64,000 nucleotides of DNA, taken from NCBI GenBank assembly GCA_905147135.1, contig LR990065.1, positions 1,178,001 through 1,242,000 of the forward strand. The letters run 5' to 3'. Made by a program: the position numbers and the translations under genes. Positions 1 to 11,219 of the stretch are shown in pieces. This DNA comes from Blastobasis lacticolella (lineage: Eukaryota; Arthropoda; Insecta; Lepidoptera; Blastobasidae). Every line of letters starts with the position of its first letter. The stretch's first letter is position 1. The notes beneath the pieces are model-generated. The model was not told the origin of the DNA. It saw nothing but the letters and a program-made list of their open reading frames with translations, and searched no databases.

Positions 1-350
1 ACCTACCTTATATATACTCTTGCAAGCTAGCGAGTGGAGGGGAATAAAAAGTAGCCTATATTCGTCCTCAGGTTCTAAATTATCTGCGTAATACACCAGT
101 CTAATTAGGAGGAAAGATTCGGACTGTTGGTAAAAAGAAACGAGTAATTAACCCGCTATTACGACATGTGGGTATTACCATCCTAAAAATTCAATTCCCC
201 GAATAATGAAGCTGCCACTCTATGTGTGCCGATTGTCATAGAAACGCGGTGGCCAAAACTGGAATTGCGGAAAAATAACGACACTTACTTTTGAAATGTA
301 TTTGAACTGACATGTCAATCCCAAAAACAGCGCCGCCGGTACCAGGTCAG
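1..350. other. No gene recognised, left edge
   Basis: AT-rich sequence without a convincing ORF or repeat signature. Short ORFs here have no recognisable domains. Confidence 0.4.
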
Positions 351-354
351 ATAA

Positions 355-530
355 GTTTGTGGCACTGCACAGCGCAGGCGTGGCGCCGCGCCGCGCTCGG
401 CGCTGGCGTGGCATGAGCGCGGCGTGAGCGCGGCCTGAGCGCGGCGCGAGCGCGGCGCGATACTGGTGCGTTGCCTAGGCAACTATCACACCGCGCTCGC
501 GCCACGCTCGCGCCGAGCTTTTTTTGTGGC
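355..530. repeat. GC-rich fold-back / short tandem repeat patch
   Basis: A sharply GC-rich island in AT-rich DNA. The left half repeats the motif GAGCGCGGC with small variations (GAGCGCGGCGT, GAGCGCGGCCT, GAGCGCGGCGC). The right half carries the complementary sense (GCGCTCGCGCC, ACGCTCGCGCC), so the two halves can fold on each other around the short palindrome TTGCCTAGGCAA. This looks like a MITE-like fold-back rather than a CpG island promoter, since no ORF follows. Exact ends and TSD were not resolved. Confidence 0.5.
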
Positions 531-1520
531 AGGGCCTTTAAACTGTTGATACGGGACAATATAATAAAATAGCATTTGACACCAGACCTGAATACCATAG
601 TTACCACAATTACAAACCTTATACTTTGTTCTTTGCTCTCTTACACGATGTGATCACAATGAGGGGAACCTCACATTCCTTTCTCTTCCTTGTAGGCATG
701 AGCCATTTGACAACAACATGATTTGCTCTCTGTTTTATTGTAGCGGGACTCGTATACATCAAATAAGAGAGAAATCAGACGTCCAGTGGTAACCAGTTGT
801 CTGTTGGTAAGACTCACCTTCCATAGGAACGACCTCACCTTGGTGTGATTATCATATTCAGATTTCATCTCCTAAAGTGGGCGTCGTGTTGGATCCCACT
901 TCTGATATCGGCGCCCTAGAGTCTAGATAGCCGACATCATTATAATTGGATCTATCATCACTATTTTAACATCAGGGCCGACTTTTCCAGCGCGGCGCAT
1001 GAGGGCCCGCGGTCCACCACGACACAAACTTACAACGACGTTAGTTTAAATGCTATTGTATTGGTATTCGTGACTTATATAGCAATACCTTGTGGGTGCT
1101 TGATTTCTGGTGTTAATCAAAACAAAAACATCACAGCGCACAATAATGCGTGCGCGCGCTGCCATTGTTAACTAACCACAGACAAACAAACAAACAAGGA
1201 CCAGCTAAAGAGTATCTAACCGATAGACATATTATCACGACCAATTACTCGATGCGCCGTCATATTTATAAATAAAACTATAAACGCCATATTATACCTA
1301 ATTAAGTAGACTTTCTTCGTATAAAATACGGAATTCATATCTACAAAAATGAGAGAATTATGAGACTATGAAGTTTTGGCGTTTCATTGTTGGACACTGT
1401 ACCCTACCCATTTATTTAAAAACAAAATTTTTGTAAATTTTTTATGCCTATTTTGAGCATCATTTGCGAAAATCACAATGTTTAACGACTCAAATAGTTA
1501 CGGACATATATGGGATAAAT
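531..1520. other. No gene recognised
   Basis: About 1 kb of unique-looking AT-rich sequence. The GC-rich bit near 985-1020 (GCGGCGCATGAGGGCCCGCG) resembles the SINE tail seen elsewhere but is too degraded to call. Confidence 0.35.
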
Positions 1521-1529
1521 ATAACTCAA

Positions 1530-2075
1530 ATAATTTTAGGGCGTTTCCTCTCACTCCTATATAATCTAGTTGTTTTAGGAGAATGTCATGCACTACGCAA
1601 TCGAATGCTTTTGATAGGTCTAGAAACAGACTTACATGCTTGACTCACCTGTGTTTAAAGTCATCCAGATTTGCATCAGATTTGAAAGCTTGAAATATTG
1701 CAGAGGTAGTTTTTGTTCGTTTGAAACCCGAATTGATTTGAATTTAATATATTGAATTTGTTGAGGAAAAAAAGGAGTCGGTTGTATATTACCTTTACAA
1801 AAAATGTTGAGAAACAAGATAGTAAAGCCTGTCTGTAGTTATCTAAGTCAGTAAAGGAACCTTTATTGTGTATTGGCTTAACTATTGCCATTTTAAGATC
1901 GTTTGGGAATTGGCCAGATTCTAGTCAAAAATTAAATAAATATCCTAGCAGTTTTGCTATGTATTCAATACAGGACTTGATTACCTTTATCGGAATATAA
2001 TTTGCTCCAGTGGTCTTTTTATTTTTCATTTGTTTTGTTATGGCCTTAACTTCTTCTATAGTAACAGGTGTCATA
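1530..2075 (-). pseudogene. Jockey-like LINE reverse transcriptase fragment
   Basis: Read on the minus strand, short ORFs at 1676-1891 and adjacent frames give the conserved N-terminal part of a non-LTR RT. The visible motifs are 'MAIVKPIHNKGSFTDLDNYR' followed by 'FNILNSNQFGF'. The upstream frame (about 1990-2070) gives the 'VTIEEVKAITKQMKNKKTTG' segment that precedes this motif in Jockey-clade elements. Downstream pieces of a 'KAFDCVVHDIL'-type block are only recognisable across frames. The fragment is interrupted by frameshifts and stops, with no endonuclease and no 3' tail. It is a dead retrotransposon relic; Jockey clade is inferred from motif style. Confidence 0.65.
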
Positions 2076-2817
2076 AAGCAAACACATTTCAATCGAGGTC
2101 ATATTTTATGTATATAAACGACACACTATGTTACGTTAGCCAATTTAAGTATTAATCTTCAAAGCGACTGATTCCAGTTCCAAAGAAAACATTAACAATG
2201 TACTTCTACGTGGTTTTGCTGATTTTGGTGAGATAACATTTGCTTTTCATTGTTCTTAAAATCTTTGGATTTTCTAAAGATTAATAAATTTTTTCGTAAT
2301 TTTGACTGTCGAGGGTCTGACGGTATTTTATGTCTGGGACAGGTGCCTCGGGAACTGGGTCGGACCCAAAGAAGTTGGGATCGTAAAGCTAGTCAGCCCC
2401 TCTCTGGTAGTAGATATACAATCGTCGGCCCTTGCTTTGAGACGTCACATGCGTATGCTTACCTATAACATCTACCTTTCTTTTCTCTTCAACTCTATCT
2501 AGCTTCACCCGAGTCTTTGAAACGCCGTTAATGCGTAAATATCGCCGATATAAATATATTAGCAGCGTTCTTCTATTACTATTGCTGCTTCCTACATTAT
2601 TTTATTTTGTTTGTTACAGGCGGCGTATTTCGCTGCAGCTTCCTGTAAGTGTCACTCGGTTGGTACTCACATAAAATCTAACATACACTCCCACTCCCGT
2701 ATTACACAAGGGAAGACCGAGACTACTCAGTGACACAATCTACTATCCTGTAGGTACCTTTTTTACTCTTCCACATTCATAAATCTTCTTTAATTTAATT
2801 AATTAATTTAATATATA
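2076..2817. other. No gene recognised
   Basis: AT-rich intergenic sequence leading to the left end of the LTR element. Two overlapping short ORFs (2250-2502) show no domain. Confidence 0.35.
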
Positions 2818-3305
2818 TGACGGATCACGGTCAATAGTATGGACTCATGTGGTCAATAGTACGGACTCATGACGATGAAAACGGAAGTGGGAGTGCGCCC
2901 TCTGGTGGGGCGTGCTGACAGAGTCTCGACGGCACGACTCGGGCCGAGTGGCGGCCATTCTTGGCGCGACCGCCGCCGAGGAGTGACGCGTCTTGAAACT
3001 GTCTCCACATTTCGTTTGTTTACGTTTGAAGTTCGTTAATAGAAAGTGTTATTTACGTTTAATAATAAAGTAATTTTAAAATCACCTTTGATATAAGAAA
3101 GTAAATTACCTCAACTGCCTACATTTGTAATACCGCTCTGAATTCTAGTGAAATTATAAGTGATGTGCAAAAATGAAATGGAATAAATACAGTGGAGTAA
3201 ATGTGAACCTTTTCTTTAATTTATCTGGACGAATACGACCTAATACTGATATCACCACCCTGATGACAATGATCCTGATACACCCCTTTCCTTCACGCGA
3301 CGACA
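2818..3305 (+). repeat. 5' LTR of the 2818-8249 element
   Basis: Left copy of the 488-bp direct repeat. It begins TGACGGATCACGG and ends CGCGACGACA. A GC-rich U3-like first half is followed by an AT-rich part with AATAATAAAG near 3060, a plausible polyadenylation signal. Confidence 0.85.
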
Positions 3306-4724
3306 TCAGAAGCGGTGATGACGAACGCAACGCCCAAGAGATGGTATGATGAAAAGCAACAAAGAAAATGCAGATACGCTACGTGAAAGCGTAATAATAA
3401 AAGAAAGGTGATTACTCGATCCAGTTGATTTGCCTACATTAAAATGTAAAATTATTTAACATGTTCAAAGCGCAGCCAAGAGTCCAAACACCCCGAGATA
3501 TAAGACAAAGACTTCGTCAGAAAGATTGGGGGATTCATAAAGTAAACAGCAGATCATCTGTACCAAATGGGTCATGGTCAAGGCAGACCCCGGGCCTTCG
3601 AGAGCACCACTGGGATATCGACAACATTATTAAAAATCGAGTGAAACTTACTATGGACGGCACTTTGGTATGGCTTCTTTGTTTTTGTTAAATTTAATTT
3701 AGATTACTCATGTAAAATATTTTCCTTTTTAAATATAAAATTGAGTTAGTTAAATAATTTGCGTAGTTCTAAATTAGCCAGCTAAAGTTTATTCAATGAC
3801 TTTAAAGTAAACGTTTACATTTAGATTCATTTAGCAGTGTGGTTTGACACCACAAGTAAATTAATTGCTTAGATTTCTGCAGATTAAATACAATCAAACA
3901 ATTAAAAACGGTGTATATTAATTTTTTATTTTTGTTTTACTAATACAATTATTTTCTTCTATTGCATAACAATGGTGCACAACGGTTCGCTTCACCTACG
4001 AGAACAACATTGGAATGCAACGCTGGACTGGTAGCCTCAACGTGATTGTTTCAACATGGGACGACGATGGTAGACAATCTGCGAGTGTACATGACTGAGA
4101 AATGATGTGATATTAACAGTTCCTCTCTATCTGGTGAGTCCTATACATAATTATTATTTAGTAAAAACCTGTGCTGAAGAGGCTCCCTAGCGGATTTTAG
4201 GAGTTATTTACTTTGACAATTAAGAAAAGTATTCTGACAGAAACACTATTGATACCCTTAGTAGAGAAAATGGCAGGTTTATTTGTATCTTTAGTGAAAC
4301 TACAAATAGAAAGAATGTAAACAAAACATAAACAACGTCAGTTACGTCAGTGTTACAATTTGTTGGTAAAAATGTCAAAAACTACTGCTAAGTTTAAAAA
4401 TGTTAGCTTTTGCGGGTACCTATGTCAATTAATGTAGGCTGTCTGATAGAAAGTTACTAAGAAAAAAAATCACTCCACAAAAATAGTAAGAATTATGTTA
4501 AATCCGTCCCAATGTCAAACAGTGTTTATAGTAAAAAAAGTGTTATTTAATCTAAGATTATTTTACCATCTTGAAACATGGTGCGCTATGATTTTACGTA
4601 TTACCAACATCACGTCAGTTATCAGAAAACAAGAATAAGAAATACTTGGAAAGCATAGTGCTATTATTTTTATAAATTGAGTACGTAAGCATAGTTATGG
4701 TGGTGCTGCTGCTGACTGACTTCT

Positions 4725-4905
4725 TCTTCTTGATCGTTGCCTCACTGCTGAGGATCCTGACATCTTCGGTAAACTGCACGTCTCCATCGGTTTCGATGAA
4801 TCGTTCGGATATTTGGTCCACCCATCTCTTCGGACTTCGGCCTCTGGGTCTCTTGCCTTCGACTTTTCCCGTCACCATAAGTCGTTCCAGATTGCTGATT
4901 AAGTA
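4725..4905 (-). pseudogene. RTE-type LINE C-terminal scrap
   Basis: The minus-strand ORF at 4615-5031 contains 'ERLMVTGKVEGKRPRGRSPK', then 'RWVDQI'. This is the segment that follows the RT domain in many insect RTE-clade elements (G+E/K-R-x-R-G-R-x-P-x-R-W). Only this C-terminal piece is visible and the rest of the ORF has no similarity I recognise. It lies inside the non-coding interior of the LTR element and shows that the interior was assembled from other repeats. Confidence 0.55.
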
Positions 4906-6555
4906 AATATTTGATAATAACAGTGTGGCAGGGATGCCGTAGCAGTGAGTTTGTGGAACAATTAGCTGGTGTACTTTAGGATGTTGTCTTAGAGATAGGA
5001 TAGGCTTCACATCGGCTTCGAATGTGCACATTCAATAACGACCCCGCGATCTCCGCGATTTCTATGCGAGCGGGAGGGTGCAAACATGTATCGAGAGAAT
5101 AAAAAGAGAAAAATTATTAGCGTGTTTGTTTACATTTAACAGGAGAAATTCGAACGAAATTTTCCATATTTCAGTATAATGTTTGTTATTGTGGTCGTAG
5201 TTTCCCAATGTTGTAGAACAGAGAGATAAGATATCCGCGGTAAAAATGGGATCACCGATATACGTTTCTTTTAATACTACAAAAAAAAAAGGTAGTTTGG
5301 TTAGTAACGTAATTTTATATTAGTATCAAGTTATTTAACGAAAAAAAAAAAGTAAACACGATTAAATGAACTGATTGACGGTAGATAATTTCGAATTATA
5401 TTTTGAGTAACTAAAGATAAACCTGTGACTTAGTTCGACCGAAAACCATGTGTACTAAGTCAATGTGACTTAGTTTGACCTGGATAAAGACTTTGTTAGA
5501 CGGATCAATCTAAGACGCTAACCCAATACCCAACCCAATAGAGATTTATGTGATCGTTTTGTTTTCTCAAAATTTGTTGCATCATCGGATGAAGGTGATC
5601 GTGTTTTATCAGTGATGGTGGGGTAATGGAGCCTATGGGAGAGTTTTATGGTTGCTTACCGGCCTGATGGAGGCTATGGGAGCGTGGCTAATAGCAGGTA
5701 GTTGTTTTAAGCTTTGTGAGAAAGTGTTGAACGATAACGATGATGAGAAAGTCCAGATATTTTGGTGATAGTTCAATAGCCGGTTTTATAAATTATTTTT
5801 AGCTTCGAGTACTGAAATTTCCTTGATTACTGATATAAAGTAACTATTTTGAGTTATGTTGTTGTGCCAGTAAGATGAGACAGTGTAAGCAATGGTGAGA
5901 TTTCATATCCTTCTGCCAGTACAAGTTTTTAAGTACCTGAATTGTTGTTGAGGTCAAACATCCTGATTTATTTGGCTGACTTGGAGTGACCCGGGAGTCA
6001 TGTGTGTGACTCATTGGGCTAAGAGCCCCGAAAGTCTCGGATGTTGTGGCTGTAGATAGCAAATTTTATTTTGTAATTTTTTTAGAAGGCGGTTTGATAT
6101 GGGATGCCTTCGTTATTACAAACATTGTTAAATGGTTTCAAAATGGGAGCTTAAACGTAACGTAAAGTCTAGATAGAGTACACTCGTTCGAACAGTTAAA
6201 ATCGATGACGATGAATATTGTTTGTTTAGTTTTGGTGTGGCAACAAATGGACTATTGTTACCTATAACTGGCGTATCAAATAGACGTGAGAGCTTCTTAT
6301 TATTAAACTTCTGATTTAGTTTTGATATTGGGCAGTAGAAATAATGTTTATTTTTATTTTATTTTATTGTTATTGTAGAGATGACACCGTAAACAGTTGT
6401 TCGGATCTGTGACGATTACTTGTTGTGTAACTCGTAGACCGTTATTGACCGGGTTATGATAGCAGATAAACTGTTACCTATCACTGACTTAGTACAGATT
6501 TGGTCGAAGGATTGACCACGAGCTGAGAATCTATAGACAGCTTCTATTTATTTGT

Positions 6556-6735
6556 CCCGCCTGTGTGGCTCCCGTCTGTGTGGCTCCCGCCTGTGTGGCT
6601 CCCGCCTGTGTGGCTCCCGCCTGTGTGGCTTCCGTCTGTGTGGCTCCCGTCTGTGTGGCTCCCGCCTGTGTGGCTCCCGCCTGTGTGGCTCCCGCCTGTG
6701 TGGCTCCCGCCTGTGTGGCTCCCGCCTGTGTGGTA
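6556..6735. repeat. 15-bp minisatellite, 12 copies
   Basis: Twelve consecutive copies of CCCGCCTGTGTGGCT, with CCCGTC variants in units 2, 6 and 7. A degenerate periphery (GTGTGGCAT, GTGTGGTAT and similar) continues to about 7030, plus GCGTGGCGGCC repeats near 7030-7070. ORFs called here on either strand simply read through the repeat and are not genes. The array lies inside the LTR element. Confidence 0.9.
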
Positions 6736-7761
6736 TCCCGCCTGTTTAGCATTTCGCCTGTGTGGCATAGTCTGTGTGGTATTTAGCCTGTGAGGCATTC
6801 TACCTGTATGGCATTTCGCCGGTGTGGCATTTTTATGTGTGGCATTTTGCCTCTGTGAAATTTACCCGTGTGTGACATCTTACCTGTATCGTGCTTTGGT
6901 AGACGTGACACAGGATATATGATGAATAAACTTATAGTTTGACGATTAGAGTGGCACTGACCAGAGTGACACCCAACCTGTGTGGCACCTAGTCTGTGTG
7001 GTATTTCGCTTGTGTGCAGGTCCAGTTGCGTGGCGGCCTGGTTGCGTGGCGGCCTGATTGCGTGGCGGCCCGACTAATGGCGTCCGTCGTGTTTTGGTTC
7101 GTCGCCTGTGTGTCATTTCTCCTGTATGGTAACATTACTTATTCTTTTTAAATTAGGATGGCGCTGACGGATGACCAAAAATCATATGGCATTTAATGAA
7201 GGAGTGTTTCAATCCCACTCGAAGTAACATTGGGTCTTTTGCTGAGTACTGAAAATTTGATGTAGGTATGTCACATATTTGTAGTGAATCTAAGTACCTA
7301 CAGTAATGGACGTCGGGGACGATACGCGAGCTCTGTGATTGGGGCTTGTTTCCCACTCAACAAGAGCATCAAGGGGAAAACACTGATGACGATGATTAAA
7401 CCTTCTTCATTGGTGGTAATTGTGATACGGTTCATAGTCTGGTGTTATACCTTGTCACGCCTCTCTAATGAACTGAAGTCGTAGCTGCATTTATGTCGGC
7501 AACTTATAAAGAATAATTGATGTACAAGATGATGTTGTTATCTCTCAATCTACAGAAGTTTAGTATGATAAATGATAATGGACGTATGTTTTATGTGAAG
7601 AATTTGTGGGTTAATGCAGTCGTGATAGATCCAATCACATGATTCATAAGACTTATTTGGGTGATGTGTTGTGGTCAGAAGTGACCGAGCGAATATAGTA
7701 CTGTGCTATGGTTTTCATGTTTCAGATTACACACGAGGACGTGTGTACAGCAGGACGGCCG

Positions 7762-8249
7762 TGACGGATCACGGTCAATAGTATGGACTCATGTGGTCAA
7801 TAGTACGGACTCATGACGATGAAAACGGAAGTGGGAGTGCGCCCTCTGGTGGGGCGTGCTGACAGAGTCTCGACGGCACGACTCGGGCCGAGTGGCGGCC
7901 ATTCTTGGCGCGACCGCCGCCGAGGAGTGACGCGTCTTGAAACTGTCTCCACATTTCGTTTGTTTACGTTTGAAGTTCGTTAATAGAAAGTGTTATTTAC
8001 GTTTAATAATAAAGTAATTTTAAAATCACCTTTGATATAAGAAAGTAAATTACCTCAACTGCCTACATTTGTAATACCGCTCTGAATTCTAGTGAAATTA
8101 TAAGTGATGTGCAAAAATGAAATGGAATAAATACAGTGGAGTAAATGTGAACCTTTTCTTTAATTTATCTGGACGAATACGACCTAATACTGATATCACC
8201 ACCCTGATGACAATGATCCTGATACACCCCTTTCCTTCACGCGACGACA
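7762..8249 (+). repeat. 3' LTR of the 2818-8249 element
   Basis: Right copy of the 488-bp repeat, apparently identical to the left copy along its whole length. It is followed by TATA, the right half of the target duplication. Confidence 0.85.
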
Positions 8250-8409
8250 TATAAATAAAATGCTTGTGTGGGTACGTGTGTGACCGGTTTTCTTTATCAC
8301 CACCAATTCCAATCAACACCCCATTGGGGTGGTAGACACCCCTTGGGTCTTAGAAGGAAGTAAGGGAGTTTGGGCGCGGTGGGTGGCAAAAATGTAATAT
8401 AAGATATAT

Positions 8410-8545
8410 ACCTGTCCTTTTCTAACTCATTAGAACTTCGGAAAAGTTCTGAAAATTTGTAGAATGATCTAGAAAGTACTGAAATTAATAATCTGTCCTT
8501 TTTTAACTCATTAGAACTTCGGAAAAGTTCTGAAAATTTCTATCA
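8410..8545. repeat. Short tandem duplication (~78-bp period)
   Basis: The segment CTGTCCTTTTCTAACTCATT followed by AGAACTTCGGAAAAGTTCTG occurs at about 8413 and again at about 8491. Each copy contains the imperfect hairpin AGAACTTCGG/AAAAGTTCT. No coding potential was seen. Confidence 0.65.
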
Positions 8546-9129
8546 TGTATTTTTTACACCATTAAACATACGGTGTATATTTTAACCCGTGCAACGCCGG
8601 GTTTCGCAGCTACTCGTCTATAAAAGTTGTTGAAATTGAAAACCCATTTATATTTAAGAAACGTGCATGCCGATGAAAGGATGCATTGGATATTATAATG
8701 TAAACAAAGCTCCAACAAATAAACAGGATCATCTTCGGAGGGGCACTAAAGGCCTCCGTGTAATGACCGTAGAGACTTCTTTTGAGAAACCGAAGAGTTT
8801 GTCTGTGCAATACACAATTAGTAGGTAGGTCGTTCTGACCCGTTATCGGAAATGTATTCTGAAGGATGGGGCCAGAGGACTTGTGAAGAATATATCTCGA
8901 ACCTGGAAAGTCACACAGACATACGTGCTGGTTGTCCCTGTACTGTAATACCGAATATTTTCACAAACATAACCAAGCAGCAAAAATGCCCTATCTCGAG
9001 TCAGCTTTCGGTTAAGTACCTATAGCCTCATCGGTTAAAAGGTACCATGTAATAAGTCAAAAGTCAAAACTATTTATTCAAGTTCGGCTTTACAAAGCTC
9101 TTTAGAAAATCAATACAGAACATAATCTA
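8546..9129. other. No gene recognised
   Basis: Intergenic sequence. Near 8585-8612 is a small hairpin CCCGTGCAACGCCGGG followed by a CTACT, vaguely like a Helitron 3' end but not convincing. Confidence 0.3.
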
Positions 9130-9383
9130 ATTAGTATAATAATCAACAATAGTATAGTATAGAAATAAATATAGCAAAATAGAATAATCTAGCAACAATA
9201 ATCAATAATTATTATTACATCTAATCAAATAAGTACCTCGCCAGAGCCAATCCTTGAAAATGATTGTAAGCACTGGGATTGTAAATAATTTGATGACTGT
9301 TGTTTGCTTGTTACAGATGCAGTTGGGGTTGGTAGTAAGTTTATTTTGCTTGTGCGTTTATCATTTAAAAAAATTATCAGCTT

Positions 9384-9590
9384 TGGGTTAATGTCCCGGC
9401 TGTGCTCTCGCGCACGAGAGCCCGGGATCCGCCTTGACTATGATCCAGGATTTTGCAGATCAGGTTATTACAGTGGCGCGACTGACATTTGACCTCCATA
9501 GCCCTGCTACCAGGGAAACCTGACCAGATTGGATCATAGTTTCACATTCAGTCTCTTGAATGTGCAGGTTTCATCACGATATTTTCCCCT
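9384..9590 (-). repeat. Antisense SINE body in array unit A
   Basis: Reverse complement of the 3' part of the tRNA-derived SINE seen complete at 61118-61478. It includes TTAATGTCCCGGCTGTGCTC, TGATCCAGGATTTTGC, CCAGGGAAACCTGACCAGAT and TTTCATCACGATATTTTC. The same body occupies the same place in units B, C and D, so the SINE was present before the unit multiplied. Confidence 0.75.
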
Positions 9591-10912
9591 TGCCATAAGA
9601 GCATGGGAGCGCCGTAAATCATTTACTGACTGTTTTTTGCTTGTTACAGCTGGAGTTGGGTATGGTCAGTTTGTTGACCTCTGTATCCCTGCTACTACTG
9701 CTACTTTTACATTCAGTCTCCTGAATGTGTAGTTTTCATCACGATATTTTCCCTCACTGTAAGAGCATGGGTTAGTATTTACCTAATACACATAACTTAG
9801 AAAATAGTAATTGGTACATGGCGGCGGCAGTGGGATTAGAACCCCGGTACGTCTCACGTACCTTACCTCGTAGGTTTGCTTGTATTATGTGTTTCGCAGT
9901 TAAATCGGCCATAGAAACATATATTATTCTGTGAAACAATTATCTGGTTAATTCGTTTCGTAAGTTTCTACTAGGTACTGTCTTTACTACAATATAAAAA
10001 ATTATAAAATAAATAATAGACCACTTATCTAAATTAAACTAACACACTTTGTATCACTAACTACCTATTTAGCTTGGATAAGATTTAATTTCCTTGGTTA
10101 ACTCACCTGTGTTTATTATTACTATTATTAGGTAGATAGCTCTTTTAACCTATACCTACCTTAGATAAATAGTTTGTAAGTAATTCATAAAATAATATAC
10201 CTATATTAAATTACGAGATTGAAGCACAGCTTACATTTGGACGGCGTTGGGTGCCGGAAGTAGGTACTTATCCTTAACAAAATATAACTTGGATTATTAT
10301 ATTCTTTTTGTATACATACGTAGTAAGATACATCAAACAAAAATGAGTACAATGGCGAACTTATCTCTATGAGAGATTTGTTCTAGCTAACCACAAATTA
10401 TGTGAATTATTTATAGATGTAGATTCTGATTCAATCTGTCAAGGGTCAAGTGGAGGAAAACAGGTGCGATACATATTCAGGTAATACGGGGCGAATCTGT
10501 GTGTTCTAATGAAGAAAGGCGTGGGAGTCAGGCCGATTGATCCAACATTTGTTGTAAAAATTTGCTCCTATATAAACGTCTATTTTTCAGCCGATTCAGC
10601 TTGGTTTTGGGAGCAAGGGTGGCTGCGAAGCCGCAATACACGCCTTGCGTACTTATATAACCAGCATGTTAGCATGTAATAATCAACACAATATAGTATA
10701 GGAAAATAGTTTAATAATTTAGCAACAAAAATCAATTAATAGTACTACATTTAATCAAATAAGTACCTCGCCAGAGCCAATCCTTGAAAATGATTTTAGG
10801 CACTGGGATTGTAAATCATTTGTTGACTGTTATTTCTTTGTTACAGATGAATTTGGGCTTGGTAAGTTTATTTTACTTTTGGGTTTATTCATTTCAAAAT
10901 ATAATCAGCTTG

Positions 10913-11110
10913 GGGTTAATGTTCCAGCTGTGCTCTCGCGCACGAGGGCCCGTGGTCCGCTTTGACTATGATTCAGGATTTGGCAGATTAGGTTATTACA
11001 GTGGAGCGACTGTCATTTGACCTCCATAGCCCTTCTACCAGGGAAACCTGACCAGATTGGATCATGGTTTCACCCTGAATGTGTAAGTTTCATCACGATA
11101 TTTTCACTCC
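10913..11110 (-). repeat. Antisense SINE body in array unit B
   Basis: Same SINE body as in unit A at the homologous position, from GGGTTAATGTTCCAGC through CCAGATTGGATCATGG to TTTCATCACGATATTTTC. Confidence 0.75.
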
Positions 11111-11219
11111 CCGTAAGAGCATGGGTTAGTATTTAACTAATACACATAACTTAGAAAATAGTCATTGGTACATGGCGGCGGCAGTGGGATTAGAACCCCG
11201 GTACGTCGCGCGTACCTTA

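Larger units (their letters stand above)
2818..8249 (+). mobile_element. Non-autonomous LTR retrotransposon with identical 488-bp LTRs
   Basis: A 5432-bp element bounded by direct repeats 2818-3305 and 7762-8249, both 488 bp. Each starts TGACGG and ends GACGACA, so both have TG...CA ends. The flanking bases are TATA on both sides (2814-2817 and 8250-8253), a 4-bp target duplication. By eye the two LTRs do not differ, which implies recent insertion. The interior has no recognisable gag, protease, RT, RNase H or integrase: only short ORFs (for example 3461-3691, no domain), an RTE-type LINE scrap near 4725-4905 and a 15-bp minisatellite. This matches a LARD-type non-autonomous element mobilised in trans. 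The + orientation is inferred from AATAAA-like signals in the LTR and from TCAGAAGCGG just after the left LTR, resembling the presumed primer site of the element at 24354. Confidence 0.8.

Noticed and set aside
2818..3305. Segmental duplication rather than LTRs for the 488-bp repeat
   Set aside because: TG...CA ends and the exact TATA flank on both sides fit LTRs; a segmental duplication would not give a matching TSD.
6531..6798. ORFs with GSHTG / CGSRL repeats
   Set aside because: They are read-throughs of the 15-bp minisatellite, open on both strands and in several frames.
8583..8615. Helitron 3' end (hairpin CCCGTGCAACGCCGGG then CTACT)
   Set aside because: No CTRR-T end in the usual form, no 5' TC end identified, and no helicase. 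Too weak to list as an element.
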